The translations under genes and the position numbers were made by a program. Shown here in pieces: positions 20,153 through 31,342 of a stretch of DNA of 64,000 nt. Origin of the DNA: Daldinia sp. FL1419 (Eukaryota > Ascomycota > Sordariomycetes > Xylariales > Hypoxylaceae); assembly GCA_025201765.1 (NCBI GenBank), contig MU623437.1, positions 62,001 through 126,000 of the forward strand, read 5' to 3'. Numbering within the stretch: position 1 is the stretch's first letter; each line of letters begins with the position of its first letter. Under the pieces are notes generated by a model. It was not told the DNA's origin. It worked only from the letters and a program-made list of their open reading frames with translations, and searched no databases.

Positions 20153-22915
20153 ATGGACGTGCGAGCGAGCCGACCCGTGGAGCGGGCATTCGTCGTGCCC
20201 GGCGGATTCCCAGCCCCAGCAGTTGCCGAGCGGCCCCGGTCAAGATCACGGCCGGCCGCATCCGAAGCAGAGACAACCCATAGCAGAGCAGTCACAACTA
20301 CCACATCACATACAGGCCCTCTAAGAGGAATCCTAAAGAACCCTATACCACAAATACCACAAATTGTTACACGACCACAAGACCCCCTGGCTGCGCGCTT
20401 CAACAGAGTCACGAGACCCGACCAGCAATCATACACAGCTTCGGCACCCCCATCACCAACATATCACTCGGACAGTGACAGATTCACATCCTACGATACT
20501 GATTCCCAATCGGCGTCGTCAGACCTCTCTACTAGCACAGACGCTACTAGTGTCATATCAGATTCTAGCGTTCCCCCTAAACCGTCAAAGCCCTCTACAC
20601 AAGTAAAGCACGTACGTCATGTCCAATCGGCAGCAGCCTCCAGCAAGGTCAGGACGAGGACGCGATCCAGGACGCCTTCGGAGGTATCCAAGCCACCAGT
20701 CCCGGAGAAGAAGAGAACGGTACACATTCAATTCGTCCCGGCCAAGCAGCAGGCCCCCTCGCAGTCCCAGGAACTTCAGCTTGCTCGGAAGCCAGACAAC
20801 GACCTAGTGCACAAGATTGAGCAACTAGAGCTAGAAACTGACAGCCTCCGACAAGAACGGAGTAAGCTAAACAGGGACCTGGATGACGTTTCTGTACAGC
20901 TATCTACTAGGGGACAGGAAAACAAGGAAATAGTGCGAGCCCTAAACATCGAGCGCAACTCAAAGGAACTTATCTTACGAGACCTCGAAGAGCAACGGCA
21001 GATTTCCGATGAATTCCGGAGCAACTACCAGCTGCAGCAGAACATGTTAATAGAAGTAGAGAGAGAACGAGACAGCCTCAGACATATGCGTGACAAGTTC
21101 GAGCAGCAAGTCGCCGATCTCGAGAGGGAGATATCCGTACGAGATGCCGCCCAAAGAGAACAGGAAGACGCACTCAGGCGCGACATTGAAACTCTAGAGC
21201 ATACCACCGCCAGCTTCGAGAGACAAATGGGCTCTCGCAACAAGGACGTTAAGGAATTGAGCACCGAAGTCAAGGAATTGAACGCGGAACTTAAGGACCT
21301 AGACTGCGAAGTCAAGGAACTAACATCAGAGAGGGACTTGGCACGAGCGGACGCCTCAAGATTCTTAGCCAAGATAAAGGCGTTGGAGGCTAACACCGTA
21401 CCCTACAGACAGGAGAACGCAGCACTGGACAAGGATAACCAGAAGCTTCACAACCGAATTGAGGACCTCCTAGACGAGAGGGCCGTCCTTGAGAACAAGG
21501 TTAGGTGCTTCGAGCAAGATATCGAGTCACTCAGGGTGCATGTCGCATCTCTCGAGTCCGACAAGCAGACTCTTGAGAAGGACATGGAGTCGGTAAAGGC
21601 TAGCAGAGACGACCTCGAGAAGAAGCTTGAGAGTGCGCAATCCGAGAAGAAGGAACTTCAGGACCAGCTCGACGCCGCCAGGACCGCCCGAGACGATCTT
21701 GAGAAGCAACTCGAAACGACCAAGGGTGACCTCGAGAAGCAGATGGAGACTACTAAGAGCGACTTTGAGAAGCAGATTGAGACTACCAAGAACGACTTTG
21801 AGAAGCAACTAGAAGCTACCAGAGACGATCTAGGAAAGCAATTGGAATTCTCCAAAGGGGAACTCGAGAAGCAGGCTTTGGACTTCAAGACGATAATAGA
21901 CGACAAGCAGTCTAGGATCGACGGTCTCGTCACCGAAGTTGCCGGATCCAAGGACGCTAACGTCTCCCTTGCATCGGAGCGACTAAGGCTTGACGAAGAA
22001 CTAGTGAACGTTCGGGCTAACCTGCTCAACGTCGAGAACGACCTTGACTTGGCGCGGGAGCAGAACAAGACGCTCGAGTCGGAGAAGGAGCAGCTGATCA
22101 TTCGCACCGCTGACCTCGGAAAGGTGTACGATGATCTCGAGAAGCTTCGCCGAGAGCATGCCGGCTGCGAGGAGCGTTCAAAGGGACTTGAGGAACGGTC
22201 CAAAGGACTTGAAGCAGATGTCGAAAAGCACCAAGAAGCCGCCAAGGTGCTACAAGAAGAGAAGGACAAGATCGCCGCTATCGCTAAGAACCTAGAAGAG
22301 AACTCGGGCATTCCCAAGCTCAACGAGGAGAAGGCTACCCTTGAGGGAAGCGTCAAGGAACTTGAAGGCAAGGTCTCCGCACTTACGCAGGAGAAGTCAG
22401 ACCTAGAGGCCAAGACAAACGACCTCCAGGTCCAAGCCGACAAGATCCCCACGTTGGCCCAAGAGAAGGCTGACCTCGCTGCTAGCTTGGAGGCCAAGTC
22501 GAAGGACCTCCAGGCTGAGTCCGAGAAAGTCACAGCTCTAACGCAGGCGAAGACGGACCTCGAAGGCAAGATCAAGGATCTCCAGACCGAAGCAGACAGG
22601 GTACCTGGTCTAGTCGAGCAAGTACAGACATTGACTACGCGACTTGATGCGACGACCGTCCAGCTCACTACAGCCGACGCGGCACGAGCGTCAGTCACAT
22701 CCCAATACATCGACCTACAATCACTCGTCGTTGATCTGCAAGAGAAGCTGCGCGGTACCAAGGACCACCACCGATCCAAGTCGCGCAGCAGCAAGCGCCA
22801 AAGCCGCTCACCTTCAAACAGTCTCATCTTCGTCCGAAACCCTTCGGAAAAAGACGGTAACATTTACGTCATGTCGCGCGACACGCTCAAGAAGAGGGAC
22901 AAGTCTCCATCTTAA
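20153..22915 (+). CDS. Large coiled-coil protein with tandem hendecad repeats
   Basis: A single-exon gene of 920 residues; the start context is good (CTAAAATGGAC). The first ~215 residues are Pro/Ser/Thr/Arg-rich and probably disordered (includes TGPLRGILKNP). Residues ~220-870 form an almost unbroken Lys/Glu/Gln/Leu-rich coiled coil. At 515-569 an 11-residue unit is repeated five times in tandem (DLEKQLETTKG, DLEKQMETTKS, DFEKQIETTKN, DFEKQLEATRD, DLGKQLEFSKG), a hendecad pattern. A second, longer repeat (~24-28 residues, containing ALTQEKSDLE / TLAQEKADLA / ALTQAKTDLE) spans ~760-840. The C-terminus is basic (SKSRSSKRQSRSPS) and ends in a short ordered-looking piece (SLIFVRNPSEKDGNIYVMS). 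This suggests a cytoskeletal, septal or spindle-pole scaffold, but I cannot name a family. An AATAAA at 22941 may be its polyadenylation signal. Confidence 0.85.
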   Translation: MDVRASRPVERAFVVPGGFPAPAVAERPRSRSRPAASEAETTHSRAVTTTTSHTGPLRGILKNPIPQIPQIVTRPQDPLAARFNRVTRPDQQSYTASAPPSPTYHSDSDRFTSYDTDSQSASSDLSTSTDATSVISDSSVPPKPSKPSTQVKHVRHVQSAAASSKVRTRTRSRTPSEVSKPPVPEKKRTVHIQFVPAKQQAPSQSQELQLARKPDNDLVHKIEQLELETDSLRQERSKLNRDLDDVSVQLSTRGQENKEIVRALNIERNSKELILRDLEEQRQISDEFRSNYQLQQNMLIEVERERDSLRHMRDKFEQQVADLEREISVRDAAQREQEDALRRDIETLEHTTASFERQMGSRNKDVKELSTEVKELNAELKDLDCEVKELTSERDLARADASRFLAKIKALEANTVPYRQENAALDKDNQKLHNRIEDLLDERAVLENKVRCFEQDIESLRVHVASLESDKQTLEKDMESVKASRDDLEKKLESAQSEKKELQDQLDAARTARDDLEKQLETTKGDLEKQMETTKSDFEKQIETTKNDFEKQLEATRDDLGKQLEFSKGELEKQALDFKTIIDDKQSRIDGLVTEVAGSKDANVSLASERLRLDEELVNVRANLLNVENDLDLAREQNKTLESEKEQLIIRTADLGKVYDDLEKLRREHAGCEERSKGLEERSKGLEADVEKHQEAAKVLQEEKDKIAAIAKNLEENSGIPKLNEEKATLEGSVKELEGKVSALTQEKSDLEAKTNDLQVQADKIPTLAQEKADLAASLEAKSKDLQAESEKVTALTQAKTDLEGKIKDLQTEADRVPGLVEQVQTLTTRLDATTVQLTTADAARASVTSQYIDLQSLVVDLQEKLRGTKDHHRSKSRSSKRQSRSPSNSLIFVRNPSEKDGNIYVMSRDTLKKRDKSPS

Positions 22916-23026
22916 ATTAAAACAGGCTGCTGGTCACGCCAATAAACTAATCGAGGTCCGGGGATAGAGAAAAGTAACATCGACAAACACCAATACCAAT
23001 ATCACAATACCATCACCATCACACCA

Positions 23027-23084
23027 AAATAATACTACTCCTACTACTACTACTTCTACTTCTACTACTATTACTACTACCACA
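23027..23084. repeat. CTA/CTT trinucleotide microsatellite
   Basis: An imperfect (CTA)n tract with interspersed TTC and TTA triplets. It lies ~110 bases after the coiled-coil gene stop, in its likely 3' untranslated region or just beyond. Confidence 0.8.
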
Positions 23085-23351
23085 ACGAGTCCAACGGGAT
23101 ATGATAGAGCGGAGGGATATGAGAATTTGGGAGACCCGTCGACTAACGAGACTGAACGCTGAACCTGCCTACGAGCAGCACAACGATTCCGTCGCCGTCG
23201 CGGATCTACCAAGGATGGGTTATTTTAACTACGGGATACATAAAAGCGCACGGACGAGCGAGGGAGGGGCTCGAATGTTTTTTCAAAGTTTTGTTGTTGT
23301 CAGCTGTACAATATCTAACAACTGCTGTCATCATCATCACCATGTACGAAA

Positions 23352-23493
23352 GGGGGGGGGGGGGGGGGGGGAAAAAAAAAAAAACAAAGGTTTTTTTTAA
23401 ACAGTGGGGCAAAAAGGGGAACACACAAAAAAAATAAAAATTTATATATAATATNNNNNNNNNNACCCCCCCCCCCCCCCCCCCGCCCCCCCG

Positions 23494-23536
<43 letters not shown>

Positions 23537-23540
23537 CCGC

Positions 23541-23570
<30 letters not shown>
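23352..23570. other. Assembly artefact: G20, smeared copy, N gap, poly-C
   Basis: The order is a run of exactly 20 G (23352-23371), homopolymer-rich sequence (23372-23454), ten Ns (23455-23464), and then about 100 bases that are nearly all C with a few isolated G. The smeared part aligns without gaps to the clean sequence that follows the C run (AGGTT... at 23388 against 23587, offset 199), with the mismatches tending to extend neighbouring homopolymers. The glycine-rich and proline-rich frames crossing this region are therefore not genes. Confidence 0.85.
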
Positions 23571-23571
<1 letters not shown>

Positions 23572-25381
23572 ACTCGAACAAACCATAGGTTGTTGTTCCA
23601 GAGTCGGTCAAGCAGGGCTACACACTATCTTCATAGCATTTTACTTCTACTTTTTTTCCTTTGTCATTTACATGTTTTTCTAACTACATTTTCTTTACTT
23701 GTTATTACTTGTTCTTCTACTACATATCATCATCATCATTATTATTATTGGGAACATCGGGGAGGGAAATGCGAAAATGGAACATGAGATCGGGTTTACC
23801 GGGGAAAGGGAAACAAAGGGACAACCTCATCATGTTAATTCGCCCTCAACGACGACGTGTATTGCTAGTGTAAGGTTGTCGGACGTCAAGTCATGTCTTG
23901 TTGTTATCAGGTCATCACCCATGTATCGGTCTAGACAATGAGCACGAGCTCGAAAGGGGGGTCATGGAAGGGTTGCAATTAGAATAACTCGGCAATCAAT
24001 AATTTGTGGATTTTATTAATTCAATTTCAATATCTTGATTAAACAATAAATTTTGATAAATCCCACTGCTACGGTGGCAAGTAAACGAATTCGTGATATC
24101 TCGTCTCATTGGTGCCTCGGTAAGCAAAGTCTTTCTCCAACTTTCTAGAAGTACACGACCGAACTCGCGAGAGCATTGGAGCAAGTGTTTTTCGAGTACC
24201 TGGAGACTCTCGTCGTGTTCGACCAATCATGGTTCCTATCAACAACCGAATACGGTAGTAAAAACCGTGTTAGCGTCCTCATCACCTCTACTCAGCTTGT
24301 CTGCTTGGCCGGCTTGGCCAGCGTGCCAACAGGCCGGTTATAACAAGGGTTTTTCTCTCTCGTTGGTAGCCCAATGTGCGAGGTTTGGGTAGCCAGATCT
24401 CACGTATGTAACCATGCCATCAATTATCTATGTATTGTCAAATAGACTACCCAAGTACTTCCATCGCGTACGTCAATAACCAAGATCGGAAAAACTCGAA
24501 CCGCCAAAATAGCATACCAAGTGCCGGCTTGCCCTAACTTCGGATCGCTCCGAGCTCAAGTCGAACCAATGGGAGAAATCGAGCCTTCGTCGAGCCTGAA
24601 TTGGGGGTAGTGGCAAGTTGTAACTTCAGGGGCAGTGGCGGAACCTCTTAATACAAGGCTGTTAAGCTCTAAGCCGCCTCCCGAAAGCCGATCTTTATCG
24701 TTGTGGGAATCGTTGCAGATCCAAGATAGAAAACAGGCATTCTAGACCACGAGAACGTTGCCGTAGTTTATAGGTTAGCTCGTACGACACGCCGGTCGTA
24801 AAAAAAAAAAAAAATAATAAAAAAAAAAAAAAAAGGCCCCCATATCTGGGCTATTTGGTCCCTTCTTCTTCCGAGCCTGAGCAGGCAGCTAGGCTACCTA
24901 GCTTGGATTTCCCTCCCAAGTACCGCAGGGCTATAAGATATCATAAAAATATGAAACCCACGCGCCCGCGCTAACTGCGGTCGGGCAGCTATACTAGACC
25001 CATTGATCGTCATCAGCAATAGACGAGGCGGAGGTGGCAAATTTCGCTAAATAGTCGAGGGCAACGTATCACCAAGAGGAAGACGAGCAAAGTAGTAGAT
25101 GTAGTCGGTTCGCCTTCACTCTTTAGCGGCTACTTTAGCTCGCCGCCGCTGGTGCGTAGCCGCGTATCGGCTCTACCGCATCGGTATCCCGGAGTCCCTT
25201 AAACCGGGCGATCCGTTCCACGCGACCGTCGACCAACTACGCCATGTGCTAGAGTAGGTATTCAGCGCTACGGCAAAGAATGGCCGGTGGCGTCGCGCCC
25301 GGTGAGCTTGGGATCTATTCAGCTGGCCAACGGGATTGTAGATCCTCAGCGTGAGTAAAATACCTCTCTCAGCCTAACTCT

Positions 25382-25572
25382 ACCTAGGTACAGGGTAGCT
25401 ACCTACCTACATACGAGAGTGAGCTGGCAGGAACACAAGCGAGCAAGGATAATTTTCCAGCCAACTCCAGCCAAATCCATAGCGAGGCGGAGGAACCGAG
25501 CAACGCAATAGCTGTGGCCTCGGAGAAAACACCTACCTACCTACCTACGTGCCGACCTAGGTAGCTACCCCG
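25382..25572. repeat. Two clusters of the TAGGTA/TACCTA motif
   Basis: Copies at 25382-25410 and 25530-25572 (ACCTACCTACCTACCTACG, then CCTAGGTAGCTACC) flank about 120 bases of unremarkable sequence. Same motif family as in the other spacers. Confidence 0.65.
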
Positions 25573-27146
25573 TCAATAAATCCCTCCTCTAAATGCCTCA
25601 TCAGAAGCAATAGGAGACGGCTCCGCGAGTGGTAACACGTCCCATCGCGGGGTTCTCTACTGCCGCAGCTTACCGGCCGCTGTCATCCTCGAACTCGCGG
25701 GACCCCCTGAACTAGGGGGGCGTAAACATCGAAGCGAGAACGTGCGTGGCTTGCCCAGACCACGCAGACGATAACAGCCGGATCCACTAGATTTTCTTCC
25801 GGTAAGGGAAGGAGATACAGCACGACACGTATGAGGTGCATGCTGCGAGATGCACTTATAGCTGGGGCACATAAGGTCGTAGACACCTGATGAGGTGATG
25901 GCTCGTCTGGGGTAATACGGGGAAGCCAATCCATGGGATAGGTGTCTTCCTTGATAATCCAACGTTTACGTTGGTTTACATTTATTTACGTTTTGTCTTA
26001 CGTTAGGCTCTGATATGTAGCTATGCCCCCCTCCGACGGTGTGTATTGCGTGCTGCCAATGTACCGGACATGGGATGGCCATGCTTGACTCGCTGTACAG
26101 CATAGCAGTTAAGTTCCGAAACCTATAATCACAGAGCCTGATTTGTTCATTAATCACTAAGCCTAACAACAAGTATTCACAAAGAAACTCAACATATTTT
26201 TTCATTTGCCAATTCTGCAAGTAAGCCAATGCCACAGAATATGGCTGTTATTCGAAGAGATTACATTCGACGAGCTACAGCCATGTTTTCCCTTCCGCCT
26301 AACCTTAGATGCCTACTAAACCAACAATTATGTGCACCGAGAACAAAACTGGATTCCAAACTTCCAAGAGAATAGCGTCTGGAACACCGCCAACATACCG
26401 CAATGATCTGTAAATATGTTAACATACATCTCTCTACAAGGTAGTACATACTAGTAAATCTTGAAACTGACCTTGTTGACTTGTTAGAAGACTAGCTTCA
26501 ATGTCTGAATATGTTTTTCCATATTGGAAAGCTGTATCCACGAGATTATGACTGCTTTGATGACACGTACAGGAGTTGGGCCGAGCCACTAAGGCCCTGT
26601 ACACCGTTCGAAATTGCTGGCGAGGGCCAACAGATATCGTTTGTCGATTACTACCGATCATATGCGGACTGATGAGTCACAATTCAACCCGGCTCCTGGT
26701 CGACATGCGCAAGATAGTGAGAAATTTCCAAGGCCTATGGGTTTAATATCATTAGGTGTATGTGAGTTACCCTGGGGGCACAACTTTTACAGGGTCTCAG
26801 CTGTTGTCTTGCTAGGGCGTTGGGCAGGTTCCCAGTGCAGATCGGCATAAACATTGGAACAGAATAGAACAGAGCAAGTGAAGCAAATAAAGAGTTAGAA
26901 GGATAAGTGGTGTTTATTATGATTGGAATTGTTTGTTCAGGGATGCCATTCTCCCTTTCGGACCAATCATACTCGCGTGCTGTCCAAGCCCAGCGTTGGG
27001 CCAGCACGCAGTCAAGAATCAAATCCTAAGAGCTCGTTATTCGTACCGAAGCCGCATTAACCATGATGTCCCAATTCTAGCCACTAAGATTCGTCATATA
27101 TGTTCGCCCTAGTTGGATCGGACGTTTGATAGATGAATGAGAAGAA

Positions 27147-29898
27147 TTATGTATTAGGTTGGACCGCCGGAGCTGAACCATCAATTGTTTCAGCAAGCGT
27201 AGTCTGGGCAACACCAGACGGGACTGGGTTTGGCTGTGGCCCATTCTTACGGTGATTGTTTCCCTCTTCAGTCAGAAGCTTACTTAGGAGCTGTAGGTCA
27301 TCACGGGCTCGTGGATCCCGTTCAAGAGCTCTGCGAACAGCAGTCCACTCGCCTTCCTTCATGCGGGCAGCATGGGGAAGTAGGAAGGCAACGGTCGAAC
27401 TGGAAAATAGAGGACCAAGAACTTGGCGAGCCTTCATCTCACCTTCCGCCTGCGCAGCTCGTAAAGCCGGAACCATAGGGTCTTGTGCGATCTGCGGTGC
27501 GGTTGCTGGTGGCGCTTGGCGTGGTGGTACGACTGGCAGTGGGTGGCCGGGAATCTTCGGAGGCGGAATCGGTGTTTGGCTATATTGTGGCTGAGCCAAG
27601 GTCGGTGTACCGAAAGACCCTTGAGGTGTTGAAGGTGACCACGACGGGCCCGAGAGTGACGGCCTCGGTGGCATCGGCGTACCTTGGGCTGACGCTGCTG
27701 GAGTAGTCTTTTGCAACTCAAATCGCTGTTGATCTATCGGGATCTGTACTTGTTTCTCATCCCGATAAACAAATATCATAAGGAGCATAGGCTCAGTACG
27801 TTTCAAAGGGATGAGGTGATCTCCAATGTTCTGTAGTGGTTCTGGAATCGGACCGTCGCCCTCTGCGACGGGCACTAAGTAGGTGTCTCTAACGTTACCT
27901 AGTTTCTTCTCGCCGACGACTCCGTATCGTTTCTTGGATTGGAAATATTCTATGACTGCCAGAAATTGCTTCTGTGCAGCGGGATCCGTAGGATGACTCG
28001 GAGACAGACTAGTGATGACCAAATCTACTTGATTATTATACCTCAAACCGCAAAGATACGGGATAGCTTTCTCTTCTGCGATACGCCCAGCCACTGTAAG
28101 AAGGGGCGGTATCAAATCTTTCCAAGCAATGTTTCTAACCTTGCTAAGATCAGCACCGCCAGCATACCTTGCTACGGTATCAACTTCGGCCACGTTGGTC
28201 ATAACAAGGGGACCGCGCCACACGATGTCGGGATCAATGTGTTCGGTAGGTGAGTATGGAGGAGACTCGTTGCCATCCTCTTGAAGTAGCCGATCGACTT
28301 CGGGATCGTCGCCCGGACCTGCCGACTGAACTTGTGTAGAAGCTCGTCTTTGATGAGATACAGAAGGAGATCGCACGCTCGAAAAGACCTTTCCAATATC
28401 GAAATCTGATCTCCTAGGCGATTGCTGGTGTGCTTGAGTGTCGACTCGAAGAGGCACTGTCGATGAGCTAGAACGACTACCAGGGTTTACAGGAGAGCCC
28501 GTTCCGTCTGCCGACGATGCAGCAGCCTCGTTGTTCGCATTCGCCGCTTCACTCGCCTCCCTAGCACCCTTTCGGCGAAGACTAGATGGAGCCTCATCCA
28601 GTTCAACTGCAAGGTGATCCGCTTCGACTACCTCTTCCCCTTTGTGGGTTCGTCTTACTCGTGGTCCGTCCTCGGTGATCAGAATGGATTGCTTCTCCGC
28701 CCGCGCTTTCATCTCGGCCGTCTCACGCTGCTGCTCTTTAGTTGCTAGCTGGTCGCCAGTCATCACTACGAAAGATGTAGGTGGCAGTGTCCTATTCAAA
28801 ACCTGACTGGCAAGTTCCATGTTATTCTTGAGACTAAAAAATAGCGCACGGAGCTGCGATGCATTATGAGAGGTATTCGGATGGGTATCTTGAAAAGCTC
28901 GCTCGATCTCGATGGCTAAGCGCTCAGTGATATCCTTTTTGGACGAACCCTGAGGGATAGTATATAATTTCTTCTTCTCGGCAAGGTCGATAGCGGCGTC
29001 GAGAGATTTTTGCAACCCTAGCGCTGCTTGCCTCCGAGGACCTTCAAGCTTTTGAATATTCTCAGCTAGGTCATCCGGGGGCATATATGCTGGGCTTGAC
29101 GGAACCGCTTGCACATCTGAAACTTTGCGAAGCTTACTCTGAGGTCCTTGCGACTGGTCACGGGCCTTGCGCTTGCCCTTAGAGGCAGATTCGGGAGTAG
29201 TCTCCTCCTTTTTTGCATCGGGAGTAGGAGATGATTTAGCTTTCACAGTAGATGCGCTAGGTGATGCTCGGTCCTTAGGATCGCTCACGCGTTTCCCCTT
29301 TCCTTTTCTTCCCCCCTTTTTGCGCTTCTTCTCTTCTTCGTACTTATGCCTGCGACCCTCCCACGGCCTCTCTCCCTTATTCATGGCCTCCAGAGTAATC
29401 TTGTGGTCTTCGGGCGCGCATTGTTCGCAGAAATAATCTCTAGTTAAATCTTCCGTAAAAACACTCATGCCCATACACACATTATGTTGCCAAGCTCCAC
29501 ACTTGTCGCAAGCGATCCACGGCTCGTTCGTATCATCATCGTCCTGCGTAGTAGCACCGCAGATACAACGGATGATTTCTTCATCGTCATCTTGTTTCTC
29601 ATCTTTCTCGGTCGTTTTCTTGCTGTTCTTTTTGGTCTGGCGGCGCTTCGCGGGTTCTGGTCCATTCTCGAGTTGATCAAAAACTTTGGTGTGTTGACCT
29701 TTGGTGGCTCGCACAGATCGACGGGGCTCTGGTTCGCCTATTGACAAGTATTTACGCGTTAGTGAGTGACTTAGCAAGCTAGTTGGGCCATAGAAGACAG
29801 GATCATGTTTCACGACAAGTGCCTTGACGTGCGTAAACTAGGACTCGCGCCTAGCTGCCTGTCGCAAAACTATGACGGGTGGTACGCTTACCGGACAT
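27147..29898 (-). CDS. BYE1: BYE1-type transcription regulator: PHD finger, TFIIS central domain, SPOC
   Basis: Expected to bind RNA polymerase II through the TFIIS-like domain and methylated histone H3 through the PHD finger, modulating elongation in the nucleus. Two exons: a 7-base first exon 29898-29892 (ATGTCCG), a 154-base intron 29891-29738 with GTAAGC donor and AATAG acceptor, then 29737-27147; 865 residues in all. The splice gives MSGEPEPRRSVRATKGQ, a typical start. The PHD finger lies at ~58-112 (CICGA, WIACDKCGAWQHNVCMG, YFCEQC), the TFIIS central domain at ~227-350 (AALGLQKSLD, RALFFSLKNN, PPTSFVVMTGDQLAT), and a SPOC-like domain at ~507-660 (VWRGPLVM, FLAVIEYFQSKKRYGVVG, PMLLMIFVYRDE). 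Basic linkers (KKRKKGGRKGKGKR) look like nuclear localisation signals. The C-terminal ~200 residues are Pro-rich and disordered. An unspliced ATG at 29813 also opens this frame but would replace the conserved N-terminus. Confidence 0.92.
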
Positions 29899-31342
29899 AT
29901 CGAAGATTGGCGAAGCTTAAATTAGGGGAATGCAGGTCAAGTTGAAGCACAAGTGGTTTTAGTTGCTTTGGTATTTCGAGTGTCTGAGTCTACGTTGCGG
30001 CTTTAGAATTTGGCAGCAGCACTCTTCAGGCAATCATGGCTTCTACGGAGCTGGGTTGGATCTATGATCTGACCAGAAAGCGAAGGCAAAGTGATCAAAA
30101 TATGACTTCCGAACTCTTTTAGCACGTTAAAGAGACCTAAACCTTCTTTCTGAAACCCTGGTAAGAGGGTAGTTTTGCTGAACCAAGGTAGTGAATAGAA
30201 AAAGGAGAGCCTAGTAGGATACTGCTGAATGATGTTTTTTTTTCTTTTTTTTTTCGCCAAGAGTCAAACTGATAGTGACGCGACGGCGATTCCTTGTTGT
30301 TTTAGCGGCGTTAGTAGAAATTGACACCGCTGAATACGCGCCGCGGGATTAGGTGCTAAGTTGTACGGTAGTCGTGACGTGGTCCTCCGAATGAGGCTGC
30401 GGTGGTTATTTACGATGGGGAAGTTGTCACGAGAGTGGAGGTTTCGATGTTGAATGGGGAAACATTCCATCAAAAAAGACAACGGCAATTGTGCACGGAC
30501 CTCGGATCTAGAAGAGATGGAAGGATGGAAGCACGGAGGCTGGTTTGGTAACTTTGCACCCTGAAAGCCTTGTGGCTCAGGTTCATTGATAAGCATCTTC
30601 CCCGCACCTCCCCTACGAGATGTTTCTACCTTACCTGCTTACCTACCTAGGTACCTATGTAAAGGTAGGTACCTACCTATATGCAGCACAGAAATAGCTT
30701 CCCTATTCACAGGCAAGAACGTCTAATAATCTCTGGTATCTTTAGCCTTTAGGTAATCTTGGTATTAGTTAGTTATACGGCGTACAAAGTACTATTAAAG
30801 TGTGCGCTATCCAACGGCGGAACTGAACCCCTAAAAGCAAATTGTTACTTTAATTTGACAGGTAGTTAGGTCGGTAGTAAAATAGACGAGACGAAAAGGT
30901 ACCTTCACCTTCACCTTCACCTCGATTCTTTGAAAGAAATAGGTAGCGAAGGTACGCGGGGTAATGAAGCACCACACCGTACTAAGGCTATAAGGTAACC
31001 GATGAGCACTAGCCACAATCAATTCAGCAACTTGTTGAGGCGTAAGGCACATAGACAGGTACCTTAAAGCCTTCCGGGTCAGTGCGTTAGGTAAGTTATT
31101 CGCAGTGTGCATTGTACGCGTCGGAGCTCTTGCCTAGCTGTCAGCCTCGATTCAATTGCCCCAGCCTTTCCAAGAAATCAATTCGTAGCATTCAACGTCA
31201 GAGCTTTGATACCTAATACAAACACCTCCAATCCGGCTTCTTCTACCAACCACGAACTGGCCTTTGTTAACTTACCTCATTTACAATACTAGGAACAAGA
31301 TAAAACTAGATTCCTATTTCTTCAAAGCCAGATTCCTCCACC
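29899..31342. other. Spacer / divergent promoter region between BYE1 and the proteasome gene
   Basis: BYE1 (minus) and the proteasome subunit (plus) diverge from this 1.4 kb. The dispersed motif cluster sits at 30630-30682, and a CCTTCA array at 30900-30922. A 110-codon minus frame (30596-30264) has a real ATG but no recognisable content or compositional support. No clear Rpn4-type PACE element (GGTGGCAAA) is seen upstream of the proteasome gene. Confidence 0.45.
30630..30682. repeat. Palindromic TACCTAGGTACC motif cluster
   Basis: Tandem and inverted copies of TACCTACC, CTAGGTACCTA and GTAGGTACCTACC, capable of forming short hairpins. Member of the dispersed family. Confidence 0.7.

Larger units (their letters stand above)
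22916..27146. other. Spacer containing an assembly gap and artefact; no supportable gene
   Basis: The first 400 bases hold CTA/TTC microsatellite sequence (23027-23084). The region 23352-23570 is an artefact described separately. The rest is non-coding: A-rich runs at 24800-24834, dispersed TAGGTACCTA-type motifs at 25382-25410 and 25530-25572, and short frames with no recognisable content. A weakly gene-like minus frame near 24226-23996 has no ATG. Confidence 0.5.

Noticed and set aside
21658..22863. 401-codon serine-rich frame antisense to the coiled-coil gene
   Set aside because: It mirrors the GAG/AAG codons of the coiled coil; no independent start context or motif.
23206..23611. Glycine-rich proteins read on the minus strand through the C run
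   Set aside because: They consist of the poly-C artefact and cross the ten Ns; no biological frame.
25657..25962. Minus-strand frames of 83-101 codons that look proline/glycine-rich
   Set aside because: Two overlapping frames of similar quality and no domain; most likely chance in a GC-richer patch.
30264..30596. 110-codon minus frame upstream of BYE1
   Set aside because: It has an ATG but nothing protein-like, and sits in a divergent promoter region.
30815..30850. Possible tRNA T-arm (GGGTTCAGTTCC on the minus strand)
   Set aside because: The stem does not pair and no A box, anticodon arm or acceptor stem surrounds it.
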